A stretch of 64,000 nt of DNA from DATLGB01 sp963724135 (GTDB lineage: Bacteria; Actinomycetota; Thermoleophilia; Solirubrobacterales; Solirubrobacteraceae). The notes beneath the pieces are model-generated. The model did no database searches and was not told where the DNA came from. It worked only from the letters and a program-made list of their open reading frames with translations. The stretch spans positions 1,116,001 through 1,180,000 of the forward strand of contig CAVRTA010000006.1 of assembly GCA_963724135.1 (NCBI GenBank), given 5' to 3'. Shown piece after piece: positions 35,288 through 44,284 of this stretch. Within the stretch, counting starts at the first letter, position 1, and each line of letters starts with the position of its first letter. The translations under genes and the position numbers were made by a program.

Positions 35288-35318
35288 TTGACTTGAACCC
35301 GGCTTGAAGGTGAACATT
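35288..35318 (+). promoter_or_regulatory. MerR-type promoter of the cupin gene
   Basis: TTGACT (35288-35293) and AACATT (35313-35318) are separated by 19 bp, the stretched spacing activated by MerR proteins. The spacer holds a repeated CTTGAA word (TTGAACC, TTGAAGG). It lies between the divergent MerR and cupin starts. Confidence 0.55.
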
Positions 35319-35359
35319 ACCTCCGGCGACGTAACCACACCCACAGAGAGGGGCTGGAC

Positions 35360-35749
35360 ATGCCCAAGGCATCGAAGGAAACGGCGTCCGAGCACGAGAC
35401 GCTCGACGGGTACGAGGGTCACTTCGAGCACTTCGACGGCGGCTGGACGGTCGGCTTCGAGCGCTACACGGAGGACGCCGATATGGCGCCGCTGTTCAAG
35501 GGCCTCCCCAGCGACGAGTGCCAATGCGCGCACATGGGCTACGTCATCACCGGCAAGGTGGCGTTCCGGTCCGGAGACGGCGAGGAGGTCTTCGAGGCGG
35601 GCGACGCCTACTACGTCGGCCCAGGGCACACGCCGGTCCTCTACGCCGGCACCGAGGTCGTGGAGTTCAGCCCGACCGAGGAGCTCGGCCGCACGATGGA
35701 GGTCGTGACCAGGAACCTCGAGGAGTCGGGAGCCGGCGCAGGAGCCTGA
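35360..35749 (+). CDS. Cupin-domain protein under MerR control
   Basis: A 129-residue single cupin with HMGYVITGKVAF and GDAYYVGPGHTPVLYAG as the two motifs; the metal ligands are partly kept. ECQCAHMG contains two Cys. It may bind a small ligand or detoxify it. GAGAGGGG precedes the ATG. It is the divergent partner of the MerR operon. Confidence 0.8.
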   Translation: MPKASKETASEHETLDGYEGHFEHFDGGWTVGFERYTEDADMAPLFKGLPSDECQCAHMGYVITGKVAFRSGDGEEVFEAGDAYYVGPGHTPVLYAGTEVVEFSPTEELGRTMEVVTRNLEESGAGAGA

Positions 35750-35768
35750 TGCGGGTCGCGTCACGCTC

Positions 35769-35972
35769 GTGGTCGCCGGCGTCGTCGGCGACCGCGTCGC
35801 GGCGGTCGCCGCCGCCGAGGCGCGGTGCTGCGCGTTCCCCGAGCTCGAGATCCGTGCGGTGCCCGACGGCGTCGTGCTGGAGATCCGGGCGCCCGCTGAC
35901 GCCGCCCTCGCGCTGGTCGAACTCGCCGCCGCGTTCGAGCGGGACTTGAACGGCGGCGCTCGAACCGGTTAG
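35769..35972 (+). CDS. Small protein with RCCAFPEL motif
   Basis: 67 residues: a helix AAVAAAEARCCAFPEL, two short strands EIRAVPDGVVLEIRAP and a helix. The double-Cys helix followed by strands recalls a small domain found beside metal-responsive MerR genes, but I cannot name it. GTG 35769 is 20 bp after the cupin stop. A real gene is likely because codon pattern and spacing fit, but the start is uncertain. Confidence 0.5.
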   Translation: MVAGVVGDRVAAVAAAEARCCAFPELEIRAVPDGVVLEIRAPADAALALVELAAAFERDLNGGARTG

Positions 35973-35980
35973 ATCGCACG

Positions 35981-37621
35981 GTGAGCATCAGCCGCAGGGA
36001 GCTGCTGCAGGCGGGGGCCGTCGGCGCCGGCGCGTTCGCGCTCGGCCCCGCGTTCCTGCGCCAGGCGCTCGCCGCCCCGGCGGGCCCGGGGCCGTCGCCC
36101 TACGGAGAGCTCGGCGCGGCCGACGCGAACGGCATCATGCTGCCGTCCGGGTTCTCGTCCCGGCGGATCGCGGTGGCGCAGCAGCCGGTCGGCCCCTCGT
36201 CCTACGCGCTGCCGATCTTCCCCGACGGCCAGGCGACCTTCAAGACCAACGACGGCGGCTGGATCCTGGTCACGAACTCGGAGTCCGCGGCCGCCGACGG
36301 CGGCGGCGTATCGGCGATCCGCTTCGCTTCCGACGGCACGATCACGGACGCGTACCGGATCCTCGGCAACACCACCCGCAATTGCGCCGGGGGCCCGACG
36401 CCCTGGGGGACGTGGCTGTCGGGCGAGGAAGCCGCCAGCGGGCTGATCTGGGAGTGCGACCCGGCGGGGGAGCTGCCGGCGCAAGGACGCCCGGCGCTGG
36501 GGGCGTTCCCGCACGAGGCCGCCGCCGTCGACCCCGTCGGCCAGCGGGTCTACCTCAGCGAGGACCATCCGGCCGGCGGGTTCTACCGCTTCACCCCGAC
36601 CACGTATCCGGACCTGGCGGCCGGGACGCTCGAGGTCGCGCAGATGGCCGGCGACGGCGCGATCACCTGGCATGTCGTGTCTGACCCGACCACGACGCAG
36701 ACCGGGAAGCCGACGCGCGAGCAGGTGGCGCAGATGACGCCGTTCAGCGGCGGCGAGGGCCTGTGGTACGCGAGCGGCGTCGTCTACTTCACCACCAAGC
36801 TCGACAAGAAGGTCTGGGCGTACACCCCGGGCACCGCGAAGATGGAGGTGCTCTACGACCACGCGCTCGCCCCGGCGGCGTCGCTGGACCAGGTCGACAA
36901 CGTCACGGTCAGCGCGGCCGGCGACGTGCTCGTCTGCGAGGACGGCGGCAACCTCGAGATCGGCCTGATCACACCCGAGCAGACCGTCTCGCCGCTGCTG
37001 CGCTTCTCCGATCCCGCCCATGCGACCTCGGAGCTCTGCGGCGTCGTCTTCAGCCCCGACCAGACGCGGATGTACGTCACCTCGCAGCGCGCGGCGATCG
37101 CGCCGGGTGCCGCGGTCGGCGCGATCTACGAGATCTCCGGTCCCTTCCGCATCCCGCCGTCCGGCATTCCCGCCGACCTCACCTACGGTCCCCCGGCGGG
37201 AGAGCCGGGGTCGGGCCCGACGCCGACGGCGACGCCGACACCGCCGGCGACACCCGACGATCCCCCGGGCCTGAAGGTGAGGGTGGGGCGGCGCGTCAAG
37301 CGCGCGCGCCTGCGGTCGCGCGGCATCGAGATCCGCGTCACCGTCGACGAGCCCGCGGCCGTCGCCGTCGTGTTCGACAGCCGCGAGATCCGGCGGCGCA
37401 GGGCCAGGCGTCCCGTGAACGTCGTGCTCGCCCGGGCGCGCCGGCAGCACCCCGGGGCGGGCCGCCAGATCAAGATCAGGCTGAGGCTCAGGAAGTCCGG
37501 CAAGCGCCAGCTCAAGCGCGCGCCGGGGGCGGTCGGCGCTCGCATCCTCGTCTCGGCACGGGACGCCGGGGGCAACGAGAGCTCCGCGGTCAAGACGGTC
37601 ACGATCGGCCGCGCGCCCTGA
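35981..37621 (+). CDS. Tat-exported PhoX-family phosphatase
   Basis: A 546-residue protein with a twin-arginine signal (SRRELLQAGAVGAGAFALG) and DUF839/PhoX blocks: GWILVTNSES, NCAGGPTPWGTWLSGEE, VYLSEDHPAGGFYRF, CEDGGNLEI and CGVVFSPDQTRMYV. PhoX enzymes are calcium/iron phosphomonoesterases that export folded through Tat. A Pro/Thr linker (PTPTATPTPPATP) precedes a C-terminal basic beta domain. It starts 8 bp after the small gene, so it may belong to the same transcript. Confidence 0.87.
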   Translation: MSISRRELLQAGAVGAGAFALGPAFLRQALAAPAGPGPSPYGELGAADANGIMLPSGFSSRRIAVAQQPVGPSSYALPIFPDGQATFKTNDGGWILVTNSESAAADGGGVSAIRFASDGTITDAYRILGNTTRNCAGGPTPWGTWLSGEEAASGLIWECDPAGELPAQGRPALGAFPHEAAAVDPVGQRVYLSEDHPAGGFYRFTPTTYPDLAAGTLEVAQMAGDGAITWHVVSDPTTTQTGKPTREQVAQMTPFSGGEGLWYASGVVYFTTKLDKKVWAYTPGTAKMEVLYDHALAPAASLDQVDNVTVSAAGDVLVCEDGGNLEIGLITPEQTVSPLLRFSDPAHATSELCGVVFSPDQTRMYVTSQRAAIAPGAAVGAIYEISGPFRIPPSGIPADLTYGPPAGEPGSGPTPTATPTPPATPDDPPGLKVRVGRRVKRARLRSRGIEIRVTVDEPAAVAVVFDSREIRRRRARRPVNVVLARARRQHPGAGRQIKIRLRLRKSGKRQLKRAPGAVGARILVSARDAGGNESSAVKTVTIGRAP

Positions 37622-37636
37622 GCGGCCGCGCGACGG

Positions 37637-39011
37637 CTACGGCAACAGGCAGAGCGCGTACGCGGTGATCTCGTAAGGCTCGCCGCTGCGGTTGTGCGCG
37701 ACCACGCTCCACCCGGGGTTGGTGGCGCTGCCGCCCGGTGCCGAGTAGCCGATGTAGACCTCGGGCGATGCCTGCCCGTCCTGCGGCCGGGCCCAGTGCC
37801 CACCGCTGAGGCGGACGCTGTTGTCCGGGCAGTAGGCATTGGGCGTGCCGGCGAACCCATCGGGGGCGACCACCATGTGCGCGACCGTCTGGAGGGGGCC
37901 GATCTCCGACGCCTGGATCTCGCCGTCGAGGATCTCGCCCCCGCGCACCGCTCCGCCCGCGATCTCGAGGTCGGTGACGGCGTTGGTGGCGATGTGCGAG
38001 GCGCCGACGGCTCCGGCGGCGAGCTCGGTCGAGCCGACGCCGTTGTCGGCGATCTCCGACGTACCGACCGCGTTCGGGGAGATCTCCGCCGCGTCGATGC
38101 CGTTGGAGGCGATCTCGTTCTCGTCGAGCGAGTTGTCCTGGATGTTGCCGGGCGCGAGGGCGTTGAGGCCGACGTCGACCGCGCCGATCGAGAAGTCCTG
38201 CACGTCGGCGCCGGTCAGGGAGCCGTCGCTGACGTCGGTGCCGGTGAGCGAGTTGTCGAGGATGTCGGCGGCCACGATCGTGCCGTCGAAGATGTCCTGG
38301 CCGACGAGCGAGCCGTCGGCGATGTCGTTGGTGGAGAGGCTGTTGTTGACCACCTTGCTCGAGTTGACCGAGTCCGCGGCGAGCTTGCCGCTGTTGACGG
38401 CATCGGGCGCAAGCTTCGCGGTCGTGACCGCGTCGTCGGCGATCTTGACCGTGGAGATGATGTGGTCGCTGAGCTTGGGCGTCGTGACGGCCTCGTCGGC
38501 CAGCTTCGCGGTGTCCACGGCTCCGGGCTTGAGCGTCGGGTCCGGGAAGCTGCCGGTGAGATCGCCGCCGGCGGGACCAGCGGGTTCCGCGGGGCCGGGC
38601 GGGCCGGCGGGACCGGTGGGACCGTCCAGTCCGGCGGGACCGGCGGGACCGGCGGGACCGGCGGGACCGGCGGGACCCGGGACCCCCGGGACCCCCGGGA
38701 CCGGGCGGGCCGGCGGGACCGGCCGGCCCGGCCGGCCCGCCGCCGGCGATGCCCTCCAGGCTGGCCTCGTCGATGTCGGCGCCCGTCAGCGAGTCATCGG
38801 CGATCTCAGCACCCGAAAGCGATCCGTCCGCGACCTTGACCCCGTTCACCGCGCCATCCCGGATGTCCTTCGCCCTCACCTGCCCGTCGACGATGTGGCG
38901 GGAGCGGACGCTGTCGGCGCTGAGCGCCAGCGCGGTGCCCGAGAGCGCGACGAACAGCGCCAGGCAGCTGACTGCGAACGACGGTGACGGCACGAGCCTG
39001 CGGTGCGACAT
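37637..39011 (-). CDS. Collagen-like surface protein with beta-repeat domain (apparent frameshift)
   Basis: The N-terminal signal peptide (SFAVSCLALFVALSGTALALS) leads to short repeats of the type GSLSGAEIADDSLTGADI, a collagen Gly-X-Y stretch (GPAGPAGPPGPGG), then ~25 further repeats such as KLADEAVTTPKL and DGSLVGQDI, and a C-terminal globular domain ending ALCLLP. The total length is one base over a multiple of three: the frame breaks near 38690 inside tandem GGCGGGACC repeats. It is probably a surface-exposed fibre. Repeat-tract slippage could be biological or a sequence error. Confidence 0.75.
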
Positions 39012-39082
39012 GCGACCTCTCCCCCTCTTTCATCCGGCTGTCGAGGCACGTAGTCGGCTCGGCGCCGTCACCGTTACAACGC

Positions 39083-39460
39083 TCAGGCGCCCTTGGCGTA
39101 GGTGCTCGCGCCGTGGAAGTCGATCACCACGACCGGCTCGTCGCCGATGACCCAGCCGTCATGCCCGCTCGGGATCGACAGCACGTCGCCGGGACCCGCC
39201 ACGAACTCGGTGCCGTCGTCCATGCGCACGCCCAGGCGGCCGCTGACCTGGTACTGGAAGTGCTGGACCTCGCAGCTGTGTGTGCCCGCGACCGGCCTGA
39301 GGTCGCTGGACCAGCTCCACCCCGGCTGGAAGACGAAGCGGCCGACCTCCCCGGCGCCGAACTCGAGGATCTCGGCGCGGCCGTTGGGGAACTCGCGCAC
39401 CTCGTCGGGCTGATCGAAGCCCTTGTGCTGCAGCTCTCGCTGCGTTTCGGTGAATGACAT
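39083..39460 (-). CDS. Cupin-domain protein
   Basis: A 125-residue single cupin: FVFQPGWSWSSDLRPVAGTHSCEVQHFQYQ is motif 1, GPGDVLSIPSGHDGWVIGDEPVV motif 2. The His residues for metal binding are mostly kept. It is 31 bp downstream of a LuxR-TPR regulator in the same direction, suggesting co-expression; function unknown. Confidence 0.82.
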   Translation of the reverse strand: MSFTETQRELQHKGFDQPDEVREFPNGRAEILEFGAGEVGRFVFQPGWSWSSDLRPVAGTHSCEVQHFQYQVSGRLGVRMDDGTEFVAGPGDVLSIPSGHDGWVIGDEPVVVIDFHGASTYAKGA

Positions 39461-39491
39461 GGCGACAGCTTGCGCGCGTCGCCGCGGGCGT

Positions 39492-41036
39492 TCATCGCCC
39501 GATCGGGCCATCCTCGTCAAGATGGCCCGGAGCGGCGGCGACGGCGGCGGCACGGGACGAGACGCCGAGACGGACGAAGATGTTGGCGACGTGGCGGTGC
39601 ACGGTGTGCTCGCTGACCACGAGCTGCTCGGCGATCTGGCGGTTCGAGAGACCCCGCGCGACCAGCGCGAGCACCTGCGTCTCGCGCCGGGTCAGCTCGC
39701 CGCGACGCTGCCCGGCCTCGGTCGCGCGGCCGAGCTCGGCGCGCGCCTGCTCGGCCTCGAACGGCATCACGCAGCGCTCGTAACCGTCGACGGCGTCCTC
39801 GAACGCGGCCCGCGCGGCCGCCATGTCCCGATCGGCGACGGCGACACGCGCGGCCGCGAGGCGCTCCGCCGCGCGCAACGGCGCCGAGCCGACGTCGCCG
39901 GCGATGGCCGCCAGGCGCTCGTGCGCGCGCCGCGCGGCATCGAGGTCGCGCAGGCGGATGCGGATCGGGACCAGTAGCTCGAACGCGGCTGAGCTCTCGA
40001 TCGGCGTCCCGCCGCCGATGCCGCGCAGGTAGCGCGCGGCCGCGGCCTGCGCACCCTCGGCGTCGTCGGCGTCGAGCCGCAGCTCCGCCTCAACGAGCGC
40101 GACCAGCACGTGCCTGCCGGCGCGCTCGAGGAGTGCGCGCGCCTCGTCGGGCCGTCCCTGCCGGCGACGCAGCTGCGCCAGGCGTGCCCGCGCGTACGCG
40201 GCGAGCGGCGGCCGCACCGCCGACAGCTCACCGGCAGCCCACTCCAGGTCCGCCTCGGCCTGCTCCCACTCGCCACGCATCATGCGCACCGTCCCGTGAT
40301 GGGCCCGGCACAGGGCGAGCAGCGGTCGCTGCCCGGTCCGCTCGCTGAACGCGGCGAGCTGGCGGCACCACTGGTCGGCGCGGTCGAAGTCGCGCGCCCG
40401 CTCGCAGGCGATGATCATGTTGCAGCAGCACGAGCCGATGGCGATCGGGTCGTAGAGCTCGCCGCTGAAAGCCGCGGCCGCGCCCTCGTCGAGCAGACGC
40501 GTCCCCTCCTGCACCTGCCCGAGGCTCACGAGCGCCAGCCCCTCCAGCGTGCGCGCCGTCATCTCGATGTCGAGCGCGCCGCCGGCGCGCGCCCGGCTTC
40601 CGGCCTCGCGGCTGAGCCGCAGCACCGCCTGCGGGTCCGTATCGATGGAGAAGGAGGCCTCGATCAGCGGGAGCCAGGCGTGCTCGGCCGCGGGCGGCAG
40701 ATCCTCGACCAGCCGCCGCGCACGCTGGAGCCAGCCGTTGGCCACCGCGTGGGCGCCGCCCATCGCCCCGTAGTCCCAGGCCAGGAAGCCGGCCAGCCGC
40801 GCCGCCTCCACCGCCTCGCCGCGACCGCGGCGCAGCGCGTAGGCCTGCTCCCGCGCGGCGATGGCCGCCTGCACGTCGTCCTGCCACCAGCGGGCGACGG
40901 CGAGGCCCTCGAGCGCGTCCGGCGACTCCTCGCCCTCGAGCGCCTGCCGGTAGCGGTCCTCGGCCTGCGCCCACGCGCGGCGCCCGAGCGCCGCAGTCCC
41001 CTCGGCGACCAGCTCAGCGGTGCGAAGCGCCGGCAC
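39492..41036 (-). CDS. LuxR-family regulator with TPR-like N-terminus
   Basis: A 514-residue protein: helical repeats (residues 1-430, many A-x-E-R-Y/AL pairs) with no AAA domain, then a GerE HTH with LTRRETQVLALVARGLSNRQIAEQL. The helical part probably binds a ligand or partner. It sits 7 bp downstream of an esterase gene and before the cupin, so TetR-esterase-LuxR-cupin may be one operon. Confidence 0.85.
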   Translation of the reverse strand: MPALRTAELVAEGTAALGRRAWAQAEDRYRQALEGEESPDALEGLAVARWWQDDVQAAIAAREQAYALRRGRGEAVEAARLAGFLAWDYGAMGGAHAVANGWLQRARRLVEDLPPAAEHAWLPLIEASFSIDTDPQAVLRLSREAGSRARAGGALDIEMTARTLEGLALVSLGQVQEGTRLLDEGAAAAFSGELYDPIAIGSCCCNMIIACERARDFDRADQWCRQLAAFSERTGQRPLLALCRAHHGTVRMMRGEWEQAEADLEWAAGELSAVRPPLAAYARARLAQLRRRQGRPDEARALLERAGRHVLVALVEAELRLDADDAEGAQAAAARYLRGIGGGTPIESSAAFELLVPIRIRLRDLDAARRAHERLAAIAGDVGSAPLRAAERLAAARVAVADRDMAAARAAFEDAVDGYERCVMPFEAEQARAELGRATEAGQRRGELTRRETQVLALVARGLSNRQIAEQLVVSEHTVHRHVANIFVRLGVSSRAAAVAAAPGHLDEDGPIGR

Positions 41037-41043
41037 GGGGCCA

Positions 41044-42366
41044 TTATCGCCCCGGCGGTGCGAAGCCCACGGTGCGGCTGGTCTCCGCGGTGGTGGCGCC
41101 GGGCGTGTACTGCTGCTGCGTGTTGGGCGCGCCGAGGTCGACAGTGAAGCGGATGCGGCCCCTGGGACCAGGAGAGGCGGTGCGCTCGACCGCGCCCCTT
41201 AGACGTACGCGCCGCACGCCGCGGAACCAGCGCGGCGTAGTGACCGCCGTCCGGCCGGAGCCGCTCAGGGTCAGGCCGCGGAGGCCCGCCTTCTCCAGGC
41301 GCAGGAACTCGAGCGCCCGGCCGGGGTCGGTGCGCACACGCCAGCCCCACACGTCGAACGCGGGCTCGATCGACATGTGGTCGAACCGCGGGGGCCGGGC
41401 CGGTGGATCCGCGAGCACCTTCGTGAACACGGCCAGCGTGTCGGCGATCTCGCGCTTGAAGTTGGGAACGGTGTGGCAGCCCGCGCCGTAGTCCTGCCAC
41501 AGGTGGGGAATGCGCAGGGCGTCCAGCCTGTCGTGGAAGCTGACGCTCGCCGCGTACACGCCGGCCTCGACCAGGCACGACGCGGTGTCGGCCGACAGCG
41601 GGTTCTCCCCGATCGCCGGGTTCGGCGTGCCGTTGGCGCTGCGCACCTGCAGGTGCAGGCCGCGCAGGTTGCCCGCGAGGTCGGTCGGATTGTGGCCGTG
41701 CCAGCGGACCTCCTGGGTCGCCCGCGGCCCGTAGATGGCGTCGGGCTCGGCGCCCTGGAACGTCGAGCTCGCGCTGACCGCCGCCGCGTTGGGGGCCAGG
41801 TTGATGTCCACGGTCCCGGAGAGGGTCGCCGCCGCCGCAAACAGGTCAGGGTGGCGGGCGGCGACCATCATCGCGCCGAACCCGCCCATCGAGATGCCGA
41901 ACACCGCCCGCTGCGAGCGCCGCGACCGCGTCCGGAAGCGGGCGTCGATCAGCTCGATCAACTGCTCGGTCACGTAGGTCTCGTACATCGGAGGGCCGAA
42001 CGCCCCGCCGTTGAACCAGTCGCTCCAGTAGCCGCTGTCACCGTTCGGCGACACGACGATCGACGGGAACCGCTTGGTGAGCTCGACCCCGTCGACGAAG
42101 CTGTTGAACGTGCGGTACGTGTTCATCGTGCCCGCCAGCACGTAGGTGACGGGCCAGCGCCGCCGGCGGTCGGCGGCGTAGCCCACCGGCAGGTCGACGT
42201 CGACCTTCGTCGGCCCGGCGAACGCGGGCGTGGCGATCGTGAGTTCGACCACGCGCGGGCCGATCCGCTTCTCGCTGACGATCCGGGCGTCGCCGGCGCG
42301 CGCCGCAGCCGCCGGGCCGAGCAAGAGCGCGAAGGTCAGCAGGAGCAGAGCGGGCCGGCTAGCCAA
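41044..42366 (-). CDS. Secreted esterase, esterase D/antigen 85-like
   Basis: A 440-residue exported protein starting at TTG inside the end of the TetR gene. The PF00756-type fold has TYVLAGTMNTYRTFNSF, the nucleophile GISMGGFGAM, and a late acid/His pair (GCHTVPNFKREI). The last ~110 residues form a beta domain shared with other secreted proteins here. Antigen 85 relatives transfer or hydrolyse acyl chains on envelope glycolipids; the actual substrate is unknown. Confidence 0.82.
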   Translation of the reverse strand: MASRPALLLLTFALLLGPAAAARAGDARIVSEKRIGPRVVELTIATPAFAGPTKVDVDLPVGYAADRRRRWPVTYVLAGTMNTYRTFNSFVDGVELTKRFPSIVVSPNGDSGYWSDWFNGGAFGPPMYETYVTEQLIELIDARFRTRSRRSQRAVFGISMGGFGAMMVAARHPDLFAAAATLSGTVDINLAPNAAAVSASSTFQGAEPDAIYGPRATQEVRWHGHNPTDLAGNLRGLHLQVRSANGTPNPAIGENPLSADTASCLVEAGVYAASVSFHDRLDALRIPHLWQDYGAGCHTVPNFKREIADTLAVFTKVLADPPARPPRFDHMSIEPAFDVWGWRVRTDPGRALEFLRLEKAGLRGLTLSGSGRTAVTTPRWFRGVRRVRLRGAVERTASPGPRGRIRFTVDLGAPNTQQQYTPGATTAETSRTVGFAPPGR

Positions 42367-42940
42367 GGATCCTCAGCAGCCGCTCCCGGGCGGACCGCCA
42401 GCGGCGCGTGATCGCCTGGGGCGACGCGTCCTCCATCAGCGGCAGCAGCGCCAGGCCACGGACGGTGGCGAGGACGAGTTCCATGTCCGCGCGGAAGCCG
42501 GGGTCCTGCGTGCGCGGGCCCGCCACGGCGGCGAACGCCTCCCAGATCGCCCGGCGCACCTCGTGCTCGGCGGCGAGCAGCGCGGCCCGGAGATCCGCGT
42601 CGCCGCGCGCGGCGGCCCACAGCTCGACGGTCGCCGCGAACAGGACACCGTCGTGGGCCTCCCAGATCAGGTCGAGGATCGCCTCGCTCCACTCCACGTC
42701 CTCTGCCGGGACCGCGTCGCGGATCGCCGCGATGCGCCGGCGCGCCAGGCTGGTCAGCGCCTCGGCGACGAGATCCGCCTTGGAGGCGAAGTAGTGCGGG
42801 GCCGCCCCGCGCGAGACGCCGGCGATCTCGGCGACCCGTGCGGTGGTCGTGGCCGCGTAGCCGTGGGTGACCAGCGAGTCGATCGCGGCCTCGAGCACGG
42901 CGGATCGTGTGGCCTCGCGGCGCTCGGTCTGCGTGGGCAT
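42359..42940 (-). CDS. TetR-family regulator
   Basis: A 193-residue repressor. The N-terminal HTH is RSAVLEAAIDSLVTHGYAAT with TTARVAEIAGVSRGAAPHYF; the C-terminal ligand domain has several conserved helices. ATG 42940 is preferred; ATG 42952 would run into a large palindrome likely to be its operator. It is divergent from an esterase at 43001 and co-directional with the esterase at 42366, so it probably controls both. Confidence 0.87.
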   Translation of the reverse strand: MPTQTERREATRSAVLEAAIDSLVTHGYAATTTARVAEIAGVSRGAAPHYFASKADLVAEALTSLARRRIAAIRDAVPAEDVEWSEAILDLIWEAHDGVLFAATVELWAAARGDADLRAALLAAEHEVRRAIWEAFAAVAGPRTQDPGFRADMELVLATVRGLALLPLMEDASPQAITRRWRSARERLLRILG

Positions 42941-42950
42941 CTCCTCCACC

Positions 42951-42990
42951 ATACCTACAGGCCGGAACATTTCTTCCGGACAGCAGGTAT
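42951..42990. promoter_or_regulatory. TetR operator candidate over a leaderless promoter
   Basis: A 40-bp imperfect palindrome with 17-bp arms (14 of 17 positions pair) around CATTTC, including the core CCGGAA/TTCCGG. It overlaps the -10 box TATCCT (42988-42993), which lies 7 nt before the GTG start at 43001. Binding would block the esterase promoter and the TetR gene itself. Confidence 0.7.
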
Positions 42991-43000
42991 CCTCGACGGA

Positions 43001-44284
43001 GTGAGGAGGCTCCAGGGGCTGGCCGTGGCGCTGCTCGCGTGGGCACCCGGTGTTGCCGCTGCCGCTCCGGACCCGCCGGACCCCGGCCAGACGAGCCACG
43101 GGACGGTCATCTCCAACGGGACGGAGTACCGCTACGTGCTCTACACGCCCACGTCGTACCGCTCGGGCCGGCCGGCGCCGCTGCTGGTGATGGTGCACGG
43201 CTGCCAGACGACCGCCGAGACGCAGATGCGCGCCAACCGCTTCAACCCGCTCGCCGAGCGCGACGGGTTCGTGGTCCTGTACCCCGACGTCGACGCGCTC
43301 GGCCGCGCGCAGCCGGGGCCCGCCAACCAGTGCTGGAAGTTCCCGTACCCCCCGTCCTGGTGGCGCGACAACAGCGACGCCGCCGCGATCGCCGACATGA
43401 CGCGCGCGGTGATGGCGCTGCGCACCGTCGACGCCGAGCGCGTGTACCTCGTCGGCCTGTCCGCCGGCGGCCTGATGGCCTCGATCGACGCCGCGGCCTA
43501 CCCCGACCTGTACGCCGCCGTGGGTGTCGTGGCCTCCTCCGCGTACGCGGACTGGCCATGCTTCACGACCGGCGTCGGCATACCGCTCGCGACGAGCTCG
43601 CAGCTCGCGTTCGACCAGATGGGGCCGCGCGCGCGAATCGTCCCACGGATCGCGATCGGCTCCGACGGCGACCTGGCCTTCCCGGCGTCCTGCACCGACA
43701 AGGCGCTCGAGCAGGGGCTGCGGACCAACAACCTCGTCCTCGGCGGCGGCCAGGAGGCGCCCATCGCACTCACCCCCTCCGCGACGCGCGAGGGGCAGAA
43801 GCCCGAGGGCTACAGCTACACGGTCTCCACCTACCGCGACCCGGCCGGCTGCCTGATCGGCGAGCGCTGGATCGTCCACGGCATGCCGCACGCGTGGCCG
43901 GGCGGGACCAGCGACCCGGAGTACCGCGGCTACACGTACCCGGAGGCTCCGAGCGGCGCGAGGGCCACGTGGGGGTTCCTCGAGCGCTACCGCAAGTCCG
44001 AAACCGGGATGCCCTGCGCCGAGGCGGCCCGGACCCTCCGGCGCTGCGGCGCCGGGTGGCTGCGCGCGCGCCTGCCCGCCGGCGCGCGCCGCATCCGCGC
44101 CACCGTCAACGGCCGCCCCGTCAGGACGCGCAGGACGCGGCGGGGCGTGCGGGTGCGGCTGCCCGCCGGGACCCGCGCCCGCACCACCGTCGTGATCACG
44201 GCGCGCACCCGCACGGGCCGCCGCGTCACGCGCCGCCGGACGTTCCGCGGCTGTCGACCGGCACGAGCTGGGCGCGATCGTTGA
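43001..44284 (+). CDS. Secreted PHB-depolymerase-type esterase
   Basis: A 427-residue exported protein. LLVMVHGCQTTAETQ (oxyanion region), the nucleophile GLSAGGLMASIDAAAYPD and the late HAWPGG mark the esterase/PHB depolymerase fold. The last ~80 residues are Arg-rich beta. Likely substrates are polyesters such as polyhydroxybutyrate or feruloyl esters. The GTG start is probably leaderless and under TetR control. The 3' end overlaps the FetB 3' end by 59 bp. Confidence 0.82.
   Translation: MRRLQGLAVALLAWAPGVAAAAPDPPDPGQTSHGTVISNGTEYRYVLYTPTSYRSGRPAPLLVMVHGCQTTAETQMRANRFNPLAERDGFVVLYPDVDALGRAQPGPANQCWKFPYPPSWWRDNSDAAAIADMTRAVMALRTVDAERVYLVGLSAGGLMASIDAAAYPDLYAAVGVVASSAYADWPCFTTGVGIPLATSSQLAFDQMGPRARIVPRIAIGSDGDLAFPASCTDKALEQGLRTNNLVLGGGQEAPIALTPSATREGQKPEGYSYTVSTYRDPAGCLIGERWIVHGMPHAWPGGTSDPEYRGYTYPEAPSGARATWGFLERYRKSETGMPCAEAARTLRRCGAGWLRARLPAGARRIRATVNGRPVRTRRTRRGVRVRLPAGTRARTTVVITARTRTGRRVTRRRTFRGCRPARAGRDR

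Noticed and set aside
38580..38720. CRISPR-like array (regular GGCGGGACC repeats)
   Set aside because: Nine-base repeats are contiguous, without spacers, and encode Gly-Pro-Ala in a collagen-like protein.
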